A DNA stretch of 64,000 nt from Tsuneonella dongtanensis (GTDB taxonomy: Bacteria > Pseudomonadota > Alphaproteobacteria > Sphingomonadales > Sphingomonadaceae), in contig NZ_CP016591.1 of NCBI RefSeq assembly GCF_001698205.1, positions 2,356,001 to 2,420,000 of the forward strand, written 5' to 3'. The notes below the pieces were generated by a model. It was not told where the DNA came from. It ran no database searches and saw only the letters and a list, made by a program, of their open reading frames with translations. This document shows, piece by piece, positions 16,457-26,309 of the stretch; position 1 is the first letter of the stretch; each line of letters begins with the position of its first letter. A program made the position numbers and the translations under genes.

Positions 16457-18793
16457 ATGCGGCAGAAGGAACTCAGGATCGCGCTGGTCTGCTACGGCGG
16501 GGTGAGCCTGGCGGTCTACATGCACGGCGTGACCAAGGAACTGTGGCACCTGGCACGCGCAAGCCGGGACCACATCGGCGACGGCGCCCCCGCGGGCGGC
16601 GTCCGGTCGGTCTACCGCGCGCTCCTCGCAAGGATCGAGGAACACCACGGCCTGCGCCTTCGCGTGCTGCCCGACATCCTGACCGGGGCCAGCGCAGGAG
16701 GCATCAACGCGGTGTTCCTCGCGCAGGCGATCCATTCGGGCGCAAGCCTGGAACCGCTGACCGAGCTCTGGCTCGAGACCGCCGACGTCGATCGCCTGCT
16801 CGATCCAGACGCGCGGCCCTGGTCCCGTGCGGCGAAACTCTGGGCGATGCCGCTGGTCTGGTGGCTGCTTCGCCGGCCAGGCAACGCGGTGAGCGAGAGC
16901 GTCGCGCCCGAGACGCGAAACGAGGTTCGCCGCAAGGTTTCGCACCTGATCCGCGGGCGCTGGTTCGAGCCGCCCTTTTCCGGCCTGGGGTTTTCCTCCC
17001 TCCTCTACGACGGCCTCGCAGCGATGGCGGCCGGGCCGGTGGAGGCGCCGCTCCTCCCGCCCGGCCACCCGATCGACCTGATGGTGACGGCGACCGATTT
17101 TCGCGGGCACCTCTCGATGCTGCGGCTCAACAGCCCGCCAGTAGTCGAGGAGAGCGAGCACCGATTGCCGATTTCGTTTCGCACGAAGGTTCCGGCGACC
17201 GGGGGCGAACCTTTGGCCGAGCCGCTCGAACTCGTCTTCGCGTCCCGCGCGACCGCGAGCTTTCCGGGGGCCTTCCCACCGATGCGGGTGGCGGAGATCG
17301 ACGCCCTCGCCGCCTCTCACGGCCGCGAATGGACAGGACGCAGGGAGTTCCTGGAGCGAATCATGCCGGTGCACGTCCGCCTTGGGCACGAGGAACACGC
17401 CTCGCTCGTGGACGGCTCGGTACTGATCAATGCGCCCTTCGCGGCGGCGCGCGAAGCGCTCCCGTCGCGTCCGGCCCAGCGAGAGGTCGACCGGCGCTTC
17501 GTTTACATAGACCCTACGCCCGATCGCTTCGGACCGGGCGATGAGCGGCACATCCGTCCGGTGGGATTCTTTTCCGCCATCGTCGGCTCAATCTCGGCGA
17601 TTCCGCGCGAGCAGCCCATCCGGGACAACCTCGAGGCGCTGGAGCATCAGTCGCGGCAGGCCATGAAGCTGCAACGCATCGTCACGGCCTTGCGCCCGCA
17701 GGTCGAGGAATCGGTCGAGCGCCTGTTCGGCATGACCCTTTTTCTCGACAAACCCACCCCCAAACGGCTCGCAGCGTGGCGCAACAAGGCACAGAATGCC
17801 GCGGCGGAGCGGGCAAGCTATACTTTCCACCCGTATGCGCAGGCGAAAGTAGCGGGGATCGTGGAGACCCTTGCCAGAACGGTTCTCGAAGCCGCGCCCG
17901 GCCTCAAGCTCTCCGAGCCCGAACCCATCGCCTTGCGACTGCGCCAGGAACTCGACGCGCGGGGCCTCTCCTCCCTGATCGATCCCGGTGGCGGGGCGAG
18001 CGAGGGGGCGATCGCGTTTCTGCGCGCGCACGATCTCGCCTTTCGGATACGCCGCCTGCGGCTGATCGCCCGTCGCCTGTCTCGCGAATGGGAGGCCGAC
18101 CCGGACATCTCCGATGCGGCGCTGGAGGCGGCCCGCGAAGCGATCTACCGCATCCTCGCGCTCTACTTCTCGCGGGAAGGTGTGCAGGGCCTGGGCGACG
18201 ACTTCGCCCCCATCGCTGAAAACGTGATGGCGAACCCGGGAGAAGTCCTCGATGCGCTGGCGCACCGCCGCCTGCTGCCGGAAATAGACGCGCAAGCCGA
18301 AATCATGCTTGCCGAGGCGCTGGAGGCGATGCCCAAGGAGCTGCGCCGCCGCGTGCTACTGGCGTACCTCGGCTTCCCCTTCTACGACGTCGCGACGCTG
18401 CCGCTGCTCCAGAACGAAGGACTGACCGAGTTCGACGCGGTCAAGGTCGACCGCATCAGCCCTGACGATGCCAAGTCGATCCGCGCTGGCGGGACGAGCG
18501 ACACGCTGCGCGGGACGGAATTCTTCAATTTCGGCGCGTTCTTTAGCCGGGCCTATCGCGAGAACGACTACCTGTGGGGCCGATTGCATGGCGCCGAACG
18601 GATGATCGACCTGATCGCCTCGACCGTGGCCGACTTTTCGGACAGCGAAAAGGCCCACTTCAAGCGGCGGGCATTCCTCGCCATTCTCGACGAGGAAGAA
18701 CCTCGTCTAAAAGCGGGCAAGACGGTCGTGGACGGCATCCGGCGCGAGATCGAGGGCAAGCCCACTGATGAGGCGCCCCGCGCAGGAGCCTAG
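16457..18793 (+). CDS. Large patatin-like phospholipase/acyl hydrolase (TIGR03607 type)
   Basis: A 778-residue protein with an N-terminal patatin domain. The nucleophile elbow GASAGGINAVFLA lies near residue 77, the oxyanion-type CYGGVSLAVYMHG turn near residue 12, and the catalytic aspartate in VDGSVLINAPF near residue 318. The long C-terminal half, ending with FFNFGAFFSRAYREND and helical repeats, matches the patatin-related TIGR03607/DUF3376 architecture. It probably hydrolyses acyl esters of membrane lipids; no signal peptide is seen. The ATG at 16457 is chosen because it directly precedes the conserved RQKELRIALVCYGG start. It shares a 71-bp divergent region with radA. Confidence 0.88.
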   Translation: MRQKELRIALVCYGGVSLAVYMHGVTKELWHLARASRDHIGDGAPAGGVRSVYRALLARIEEHHGLRLRVLPDILTGASAGGINAVFLAQAIHSGASLEPLTELWLETADVDRLLDPDARPWSRAAKLWAMPLVWWLLRRPGNAVSESVAPETRNEVRRKVSHLIRGRWFEPPFSGLGFSSLLYDGLAAMAAGPVEAPLLPPGHPIDLMVTATDFRGHLSMLRLNSPPVVEESEHRLPISFRTKVPATGGEPLAEPLELVFASRATASFPGAFPPMRVAEIDALAASHGREWTGRREFLERIMPVHVRLGHEEHASLVDGSVLINAPFAAAREALPSRPAQREVDRRFVYIDPTPDRFGPGDERHIRPVGFFSAIVGSISAIPREQPIRDNLEALEHQSRQAMKLQRIVTALRPQVEESVERLFGMTLFLDKPTPKRLAAWRNKAQNAAAERASYTFHPYAQAKVAGIVETLARTVLEAAPGLKLSEPEPIALRLRQELDARGLSSLIDPGGGASEGAIAFLRAHDLAFRIRRLRLIARRLSREWEADPDISDAALEAAREAIYRILALYFSREGVQGLGDDFAPIAENVMANPGEVLDALAHRRLLPEIDAQAEIMLAEALEAMPKELRRRVLLAYLGFPFYDVATLPLLQNEGLTEFDAVKVDRISPDDAKSIRAGGTSDTLRGTEFFNFGAFFSRAYRENDYLWGRLHGAERMIDLIASTVADFSDSEKAHFKRRAFLAILDEEEPRLKAGKTVVDGIRREIEGKPTDEAPRAGA

Positions 18794-18802
18794 GGGGCGG
18801 AC

Positions 18803-19741
18803 CTAGTGCTTGTGCGCCGGTCCGTGATCGTGCTTCTTGGCCGTCGCTTCTGAATCCAGGCTCGCCCACACGGCCCGCGCGAAAGCCTCGCTGTTCACGA
18901 AGGCACCTTCGCGGTCCATCGGCTTGAACGGGTTGGCGGCGAGAAAGGCTTCGAGAGACTGGCCTTTCGCTCTGGCCTGGCGCACGGTGTCGAGGCCTCC
19001 CGCGATCCGGTCGCGCCATGCCTTCAGACCCGCCTTGTCCGTCACCGGACCATGCCCGGGTATCACTTTCGTCTTGTCGTCGGTCATCGCCAGGACCTTG
19101 TCGAGCGATGCGACCAGATTGACCGCGTTACCGCCCGAGGACACGTCGATGAACGGGAACGGCGCGTCGCTCATCATCAGGTCGCCGGTGTGCACGACGT
19201 TTGCCTTGGCCCAATGGAGCACCGTGTCGCCATCGGTATGCCCACCGCCAGTGTTGACCGCATGGATCTGGTCGCCATTGAGATGGAAGGTGATACCGTC
19301 GGCATAGGTCACGACGGGAAGCGCAATCGGCGGCGCGGGAGGGATCACCCGGCCAAGGAGCGTGGCGCCTGCAGCCATGCGTACCCGCACGTTATCGTGC
19401 GCGAAAATCGTCGCGCCCGTCTTGCCGAGGTTCTCGTTGCCGCCCGTGTGATCGTAGTGCCAGTGCGTGTTGACGACGTATTTCACCGGCGTTCCGCCGA
19501 GATCGGCTATCGCCTTTGCAATCTTGGGGGTCAGCGGGGCGAACTGGTCGTCGATCAGCACAGTGCCATCGGGACCGTGGGAGACCCCCATGTTGCCGCC
19601 CGCACCGAAAAGCACGGCAACGCCGGGGCCGAGCGGTTCGGCCCTGATCTCGACCTTCGCAGGATCGACCTGCGCTGCGGCTGGCATGGCCAGCAGGACG
19701 CTCACGGCAGCGGTGGCAAGTAATTGGAGTATGGTGCGCAT
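18803..19741 (-). CDS. Exported metallo-beta-lactamase-fold hydrolase
   Basis: A 312-residue MBL-fold protein. Residues 1-23 are a signal peptide (MRTILQLLATAAVSVLLAMP, cleavage after AAA). Zinc ligands are complete: THWHYDHTGG, the NTGGGHTDGD histidine, VHTGDLMMSD and VIPGHGPVTD. The pattern is closer to the diverse periplasmic MBL hydrolases than to true class B lactamases, so antibiotic resistance should not be assumed. The extreme C-terminus is histidine-rich (KKHDHGPAHKH) and could bind extra metal ions. It lies 60 bp downstream of the LMW phosphatase and ends 9 bp from the convergent patatin gene. Confidence 0.88.
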   Translation of the reverse strand: MRTILQLLATAAVSVLLAMPAAAQVDPAKVEIRAEPLGPGVAVLFGAGGNMGVSHGPDGTVLIDDQFAPLTPKIAKAIADLGGTPVKYVVNTHWHYDHTGGNENLGKTGATIFAHDNVRVRMAAGATLLGRVIPPAPPIALPVVTYADGITFHLNGDQIHAVNTGGGHTDGDTVLHWAKANVVHTGDLMMSDAPFPFIDVSSGGNAVNLVASLDKVLAMTDDKTKVIPGHGPVTDKAGLKAWRDRIAGGLDTVRQARAKGQSLEAFLAANPFKPMDREGAFVNSEAFARAVWASLDSEATAKKHDHGPAHKH

Positions 19742-19801
19742 GCTCAGTCTCTCCCTGTTGCCCGGAGGTTACCCATTGTCGCCGACGGCCGGAAGAGCCG
19801 A

Positions 19802-20275
19802 TCAGCCGTGAGCGTGCAATTCCATGAACGCGCGAGCGGCCTCCGACACGGCAGACCAGGTGTACTCGAACATCTCGGCATCACCGTAATAGGGATCGAC
19901 GACGCTGGCCCCTTCGCGAAAGGCAACCATGTCGAGCAGCAAGCCGACCCGCGCGGCCGCATCCGGCGGCGCGATGGCGACCAGATCGGCAAGGTTCTGA
20001 TTATCCATCGCGAATATGTGCGTGAACCGGCGGAAGTCGTCTTCCGTCACCTGCCGTGCCTTCAGGCCGGAGATGTCGATGCCGGCAGCGGCGGCAACCG
20101 CTACCGACCGCGGGTCGGGAGGCTTGCCCACGTGCCAGTCGGCGGTTCCGGCGGAGTCGATCTCGAGGTCCAGTCCTGCCTTCCTTGCCTCGGCACGGAA
20201 CGCGGCTTCAGCGAGCGGAGAGCGACAGATATTGCCGAGGCAGACGAGCAGGACCGCAGGCGACGCGCCGCTCAC
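19802..20275 (-). CDS. Low-molecular-weight protein tyrosine phosphatase
   Basis: A 157-residue cytoplasmic phosphatase. The P-loop CLGNICRS begins at C12 (C-X5-R), and the general acid is in the VVDPYYGD motif near the C-terminus, so both catalytic elements are present. Homologues act on tyrosine phosphoproteins or arsenate-type substrates; the substrate here is unknown. The GTG start at 20275 overlaps the dnaJ stop codon (GTGA), which implies translation coupled to dnaJ, an unusual partner. Confidence 0.93.
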   Translation of the reverse strand: MSGASPAVLLVCLGNICRSPLAEAAFRAEARKAGLDLEIDSAGTADWHVGKPPDPRSVAVAAAAGIDISGLKARQVTEDDFRRFTHIFAMDNQNLADLVAIAPPDAAARVGLLLDMVAFREGASVVDPYYGDAEMFEYTWSAVSEAARAFMELHAHG

Positions 20276-21393
20276 CCGCCAAACGCATCTTTCAGGCGGT
20301 CGAAAAAGCCCTTGCTGTCAGGGCATTCGTCGCCGGTCTCGGTCTCGCGGAACTGCTGAAGGATCTCGCGCTGGACCTTGGAGAGTTTCGTCGGTGTCTC
20401 GACAACGATTTCCACTACCATGTCGCCGCGTCCGCGGCCCTGCAGCACCGGCATCCCGGCACCGCGGACGCGCAGCTGCTTTCCGCTCTGGATCCCTGCG
20501 GGGATCGAGAGGGCATGGTGATCGCCGCCAAGGTCGGGAATGTCGATACTGTCGCCCAGCGCCGCGGTGGTGAAGCTGATCGGCACGCGGGTGATCAGCG
20601 TCGTCCCCTCGCGCTCGAATACCGGGTGCTGGCGGACGTGGACGAAGATGTAGAGGTCGCCCGGCGGCGCGCCGCGCGGTCCGGCCTCACCCTTGCCCGA
20701 CAGGCGGATGCGGGTGCCGGTATCGACGCCCGGCGGAATCTCGACCTCGAGTGCTTGCGGCTTGTCGACCCGGCCTTCGCCGCCGCAATCGCGGCAGGGG
20801 CTTTCGATCACCTCGCCGCGGCCGTGGCAATTCGGGCACGCGCGCTCGACCACGAAAAAGCCCTGTTTGGCGCGAACCTTGCCCATGCCGGAACACAGGT
20901 TGCAGCGCCGCGCCGAGGTACCGGGCTTGGCGCCCGATCCTTCGCAGGTGCCGCAGGTCTGACTGACCTCGATCTCGATCTCGCGGCTCTTCCCGTGAAA
21001 CGCATCGTCGAGGGTGATTTCCATGTCGTAACGCAGGTCCGCACCGCGGCGCGGCTGCTGGCGACCGGCACCGCCGCCGAAGGCGCTGCCGAAAATGGTT
21101 TCGAAGATATCGCCGATGTCGCCGAAGTCGGCGCCCGGATGACCGCCGCCGCCCATCCCGCCATTGAACGCGGCATGGCCGTAGCGATCGTAGGCGGCGC
21201 GCTTCTGCGGGTCCTTGAGGCACTCGTAGGCGGCCGATACCCCCTTGAACTTGTCCTCGTTCTCCTTGCAGCCCCCGTTCCGGTCCGGGTGAAACTGCAT
21301 GGCGAGCTTGCGATACGCAGCCTTGATCGTCGCGTCGTCCGCGGTGCGGGACACGCCGAGCACTTCGTAGAAATCGATTTCGGTGGCTGACAT
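20272..21393 (-). CDS. dnaJ: Chaperone DnaJ (Hsp40)
   Basis: A 373-residue co-chaperone that delivers substrates to DnaK and stimulates its ATPase. It has the J domain with the essential HPD at about residue 35, a Gly/Phe-rich region (GGMGGGGHPGADFGDIG), four CXXCXGXG zinc repeats (CGTCEGSG, CNLCSGMG, CPNCHGRG, CRDCGGEG) and the C-terminal substrate-binding and dimerisation regions. The ATG at 21393 lies 73 bp after dnaK. It is normal in length and in the standard dnaK-dnaJ order. Confidence 0.97.
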   Translation of the reverse strand: MSATEIDFYEVLGVSRTADDATIKAAYRKLAMQFHPDRNGGCKENEDKFKGVSAAYECLKDPQKRAAYDRYGHAAFNGGMGGGGHPGADFGDIGDIFETIFGSAFGGGAGRQQPRRGADLRYDMEITLDDAFHGKSREIEIEVSQTCGTCEGSGAKPGTSARRCNLCSGMGKVRAKQGFFVVERACPNCHGRGEVIESPCRDCGGEGRVDKPQALEVEIPPGVDTGTRIRLSGKGEAGPRGAPPGDLYIFVHVRQHPVFEREGTTLITRVPISFTTAALGDSIDIPDLGGDHHALSIPAGIQSGKQLRVRGAGMPVLQGRGRGDMVVEIVVETPTKLSKVQREILQQFRETETGDECPDSKGFFDRLKDAFGG

Positions 21394-21414
21394 TTACCCC
21401 GGCCCCAAACTCAG

Positions 21415-21445
21415 CCGCCACCGGCGCTTGGGGCACCGGTGGCGG
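21415..21445 (-). terminator. Strong hairpin between dnaK and dnaJ (attenuator or mRNA-processing element)
   Basis: Exact 10-bp arms CCGCCACCGG (21415-21424) and CCGGTGGCGG (21436-21445) enclose an 11-nt loop, with flanking bases that extend the stem partly. On the transcribed strand only three T residues follow, so this is probably a leaky terminator or a stabiliser of the dnaK mRNA end that lowers dnaJ expression relative to dnaK. Confidence 0.6.
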
Positions 21446-21466
21446 ACTGGGTTTCCATCTGGCTGA

Positions 21467-23392
<1,926 letters not shown>

Positions 23393-23487
23393 GGTTTCCC
23401 TATTCGTCTCAAGTCGTTGTTGGACACCGCCAGTCGGGCCCCCCGCAGTACGGCAAGGCCCTTTCGGCGGCTCGGATTGCGCGGGCG

Positions 23488-23515
23488 ATATAGGTGCCAA
23501 TTTTCTTGGCACAAG
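23488..23515 (-). promoter_or_regulatory. RpoH (sigma-32) heat-shock promoter of dnaK
   Basis: Read on the minus strand, a -35 CTTG (23515-23512) and a -10 CCTATAT (23494-23488) are separated by 17 nt, matching the alphaproteobacterial RpoH consensus CTTG-N17/18-CYTATNT. The predicted start of transcription near 23480 leaves an untranslated leader of about 90 nt. The spacer holds a perfect inverted repeat, GTGCCAA-N5-TTGGCAC (23494-23512), that could bind a regulator. Confidence 0.75.
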
Positions 23516-23561
23516 GGACCGGGAACGCTACCGAACCGGCCTGTTCCACAGGGGGAAAACG

Positions 23562-24041
23562 ATGATCGCACGTTCGCTGATGGCTCTGGCGCTGGCAGGA
23601 GCGGCACTTTCACTCGGATCGTGCGGGGAAACCCCCACCGAGGCACCCGAAGCGGAAGCGGGCATCGCCGGCATGAAGATTTCCAATGCCCGCATGGTCC
23701 TCGCGCCGGTCGCGGGCAACCCGGCGGCGATCTACTTCGACCTCGCCTACGACGGCGACCGGTCCGTCGCGCTCAACCGCGCCGAGGTAAAGGGCGCGAA
23801 AAGCGCGATGTTCCACGATTATGGCGAGTACGATTTCAAGGTCCAGATGATGGAGATGCTCCCGGTCCCGCTGAAGAAGGGCGACAAGCTCTCCTTCGAG
23901 CCCGGCAAGAAGCACCTGATGGCGATGGACGTCGATCCCTCGCTGCAGGCCGGCGGGACCACCGAAGCGACGATCATCGTCTCGGGAGGCGCAAAGCACA
24001 CGTTCCCGGTAGAGATCCGCGCCGCCGGGGACGAACGCTGA
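23562..24041 (+). CDS. Periplasmic copper chaperone PCu(A)C, lipoprotein
   Basis: A 159-residue Cu(I) carrier that helps build the CuA or CuB centre of cytochrome oxidase. The N-terminus is a lipoprotein signal with lipobox LSLGSC (cysteine near residue 20). The metal-binding pattern is visible as MFHDYGEYD, VQMMEM and, further on, KKHLMAMD, giving the spaced His/Met ligands of the family. The ATG at 23562 follows a GGGGGAAAA ribosome-binding site. It is divergent from dnaK, and its stop codon overlaps the presumed start of the vgr-related gene. Confidence 0.9.
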   Translation: MIARSLMALALAGAALSLGSCGETPTEAPEAEAGIAGMKISNARMVLAPVAGNPAAIYFDLAYDGDRSVALNRAEVKGAKSAMFHDYGEYDFKVQMMEMLPVPLKKGDKLSFEPGKKHLMAMDVDPSLQAGGTTEATIIVSGGAKHTFPVEIRAAGDER

Positions 24042-24571
24042 CGGCCAGGCTCGACCACCTCGGGATCGAAAGCCACGAAGACGGCACCGCCCCCGCATGT
24101 CCGGTCGGCGGCGAGCGGCGGCTGACCGAAGGCGAGGTCGCGCTGGCCCGCAGCGTGTTCGGCTCGGCGATCGACTATGCCAGGGTCACGATCCGCCGCC
24201 GCAAGTTCTTCCCGTTCCAGTCGCGCCAGATCACGATGGCACCGCGCGGGCACCTCCACTTCCATCCGCACGGCCAGGGCTACTGCGACGATTTCGCTGC
24301 CGCTGACCGGATCCGGCAGGGTCTTTTCATCCACGAGATGACCCACGTCTGGCAGACCCAGGCGCGCGGGGAATGGTACTTGATCCTCCACCGCCATCCG
24401 TTCTGCCGCTACGACTACAGCCTCAAGCCCGGCTGGAGCCTCGAACGCTACGGCATCGAACAGCAGGCGCAGATCGTGAAACACGCGTTCTGGCTGAGGA
24501 ACGGGGTTGCGGTGGCAGGCGTGGCTGACGTCGGCGCGTACGACCTGCTGGTGCGCTTTCCGGGGACCTAG
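24038..24571 (+). CDS. Vgr-related hypothetical protein with HExxH-like metal motif; start uncertain (CTG)
   Basis: A 177-residue protein of a family annotated in sphingomonads as 'vgr related'; despite the name nothing here suggests type VI secretion. Family features are FGSAIDYARVTIRRRKFFPF, ITMAPRGHLHFHP and the HEMTHVWQTQ motif (HExxH, residues about 106-110), followed by HPFCRYDYSL and RYGIEQQAQIVKHAF. It could be a zinc peptidase-like fold; the substrate is unknown. No ATG, GTG or TTG lies upstream of the conserved region in this frame. The best candidate is CTG at 24038, overlapping the PCu(A)C stop as CTGA with GGGGACG upstream. Confidence 0.72.
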   Translation: MTARLDHLGIESHEDGTAPACPVGGERRLTEGEVALARSVFGSAIDYARVTIRRRKFFPFQSRQITMAPRGHLHFHPHGQGYCDDFAAADRIRQGLFIHEMTHVWQTQARGEWYLILHRHPFCRYDYSLKPGWSLERYGIEQQAQIVKHAFWLRNGVAVAGVADVGAYDLLVRFPGT

Positions 24572-24626
24572 GGAGCAAAAGATTAGCAATTCGTCTCTAG
24601 TCGATACTCTCTTTCTGAGGGTCCTC

Positions 24627-25016
24627 ATGATGGCGCGAGTCTTCGAGTTCACTTCCGATGCATTTCCAAGAACCGCTGATGACGACGAACTCGTCAATTC
24701 GGACTCCATGCACGGACACACCCTCGCAACATTCTTGATCGACGAGTTATCGAAGCGCGGAATCAGTGCTGAAATCGGATGCGCCGAAGACTGGGGTTGG
24801 TACTGTCCGGTTAAGTCGGATGGCCCGGCAGAAACCTGGTTCGGATGCGTAGGGACCGACAACGAATACTTCGTTCAGGTCCAGCCCGAAGGCACCCACG
24901 TCCGCCGCTGGTTCCGGAAAGTACCGGTCGGCGAGATGCCTGATCGGGTATTCGAGGCGCTTTTCGAGATCGTATCAAATAGCGGGAAAGTGCTGCGCGG
25001 ACCAACACGACATTGA
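24627..25016 (+). CDS. Hypothetical protein, A/T-richer than its neighbours
   Basis: A 129-residue soluble protein I cannot name. It reads like small cytoplasmic proteins with the core CAEDWGWYCPV ... ETWFGCVGTD ... VRRWFRKVPVGEMPDRVFEA; similar EDWGW-containing hypothetical proteins occur widely and some lie in accessory loci. The ATG at 24627 follows GAGGG by 5-6 nt; ATG 24630 is an alternative. The gene and its upstream region are visibly poorer in G/C, with more A/T-ending codons than flanking genes, which suggests recent acquisition. It stands alone between the vgr-related gene and the dioxygenase gene. Confidence 0.72.
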   Translation: MMARVFEFTSDAFPRTADDDELVNSDSMHGHTLATFLIDELSKRGISAEIGCAEDWGWYCPVKSDGPAETWFGCVGTDNEYFVQVQPEGTHVRRWFRKVPVGEMPDRVFEALFEIVSNSGKVLRGPTRH

Positions 25017-25125
25017 GTTTTGCGCTGAAAATCCTGCCACGCGCTTGAGCCACCCGGTTTCAACGGATACTTGTTGGCATATCGATCCGGGCGGCCCAAC
25101 CCGCGCCCGGCTGACGGTGCACCCA

Positions 25126-26289
25126 ATGGAGCTTTCCGACTACGGTATGAGCCGCGAACGCGGCTACCTTTCGCATTACGAGATCGACGAGATCGCCCTG
25201 CCCAGCCTGTTCGACGCGGTGAAGCAGGCCGCCGGAAACCTGTCCGGCCTCCTCTCCACCGGCCGCGTGCGTCACTGGCTGGGCCAGCTCGCCGACCCCG
25301 GTCTCGAAGACTGGGCCCGCGAGGCGGCCGAGGAAGAAGTCCGCACCGCCATGGTGCACTACAGCTTCCTCGTGCAGGCCTACGTCTGGGGCGAGCCCCT
25401 GCCGCCGGACCACCTTCCGGCAAACCTCGCCCGTCCGATGGTCGCGATCGCTGACCGGCTCGGCCAGGCGCCGCTGCTGCCCTATTCCGCCTATGTGCTC
25501 GACAACTGGTACCGGCTCGACAAGGCGGGCCCGATCGCGCTCGACAACATCGTGATGCACCAGCATTTCGTCGGCGGCGACGACGAAAGCTGGTTCGTGC
25601 TGGTCCACGTCGCGATCGAGGCCGAGGCGGGCGTGCTGCTCGACAATGCCGCAAAGCTCGTGACGGTTGCCAGGCAGGGCGACGAGGCCGAAGCCGAGCG
25701 CCTGCTGATCGAGATGGATGCCGCGTGGGAGCGCATCTACGGCCACTTCGCGCGCATGCCGGAGCGGTGCGACCCCTACATCTATTTCCACCGCGTGCGG
25801 CCCTACATCCACGGCTGGGCGAACAATCCGGCACTGAGCGGCGGCGGACTCGTCTACGAAGGCGTCGACCGGTTCGAGATGAAGCCGATGGCCTATCGCG
25901 GGCAGACCGGCAGCCAGAGCAGCATCGTCCCGGCCATGGATGCACTGTTCCAGGTCGGCCATTCGGACGATCCGCTCAAGAGCTTCCTCGACGAGCTACA
26001 CCACTACCGACCTGTGCCGCATCGCAAGTTCATCGAGGACCTCGCGGCGCAATCGACCTTGCGCGATTTCGTCGCGGCGAGCGGCGCGCAAAGCCTGAAG
26101 GACGCCTTCAACGCCTGCCTCAACCAGAGCGCCCGCTTCCGCACCCGCCACCTCGAATACGCGGCCAGCTACATCAACAAGCAGGCAGGCAGCATCGCCG
26201 GCAACGACCCCGACGTCGGCACCGGCGGAACGCCGTTCATGAAGTACCTCAAGAAACACCGCGACGAGAACGCGGCGCAATTGGTCTGA
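25126..26289 (+). CDS. Indoleamine 2,3-dioxygenase-family haem protein
   Basis: A 387-residue homologue of indoleamine 2,3-dioxygenase, which opens the indole ring of tryptophan to N-formylkynurenine. The C-terminal half lines up with the animal enzyme: YIYFHRVRPYIHGW, the distal-pocket segment YRGQTGSQSSIVPAMDALF, RPVPHRKFIEDL, the proximal haem histidine in RTRHLEYAASYI (near residue 342, equivalent to human His346) and the TGGTPFMKYLK motif. The ATG at 25126 (MELSDYGMSRERGYL) is preferred; an in-frame TTG at 25045 would add 27 unlike residues. No kynurenine-pathway genes are adjacent, so the physiological substrate is open. Confidence 0.85.
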   Translation: MELSDYGMSRERGYLSHYEIDEIALPSLFDAVKQAAGNLSGLLSTGRVRHWLGQLADPGLEDWAREAAEEEVRTAMVHYSFLVQAYVWGEPLPPDHLPANLARPMVAIADRLGQAPLLPYSAYVLDNWYRLDKAGPIALDNIVMHQHFVGGDDESWFVLVHVAIEAEAGVLLDNAAKLVTVARQGDEAEAERLLIEMDAAWERIYGHFARMPERCDPYIYFHRVRPYIHGWANNPALSGGGLVYEGVDRFEMKPMAYRGQTGSQSSIVPAMDALFQVGHSDDPLKSFLDELHHYRPVPHRKFIEDLAAQSTLRDFVAASGAQSLKDAFNACLNQSARFRTRHLEYAASYINKQAGSIAGNDPDVGTGGTPFMKYLKKHRDENAAQLV

Positions 26290-26309
26290 TCGCCAACGGT
26301 TCGCGGAGG

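Noticed and set aside
18803-19741. Beta-lactam resistance gene
   Set aside because: The MBL fold and signal peptide alone do not show lactamase activity; the sequence looks like a general periplasmic MBL hydrolase.
23506-23520. Sigma-54-like TTGGCAC on the plus strand upstream of the copper chaperone
   Set aside because: No -12 TTGC element at the correct distance; the sequence is one arm of the palindrome in the dnaK promoter.
24038-24571. Type VI secretion function for the 'vgr-related' protein
   Set aside because: Name only: there is no VgrG-like spike domain and no other secretion genes nearby.
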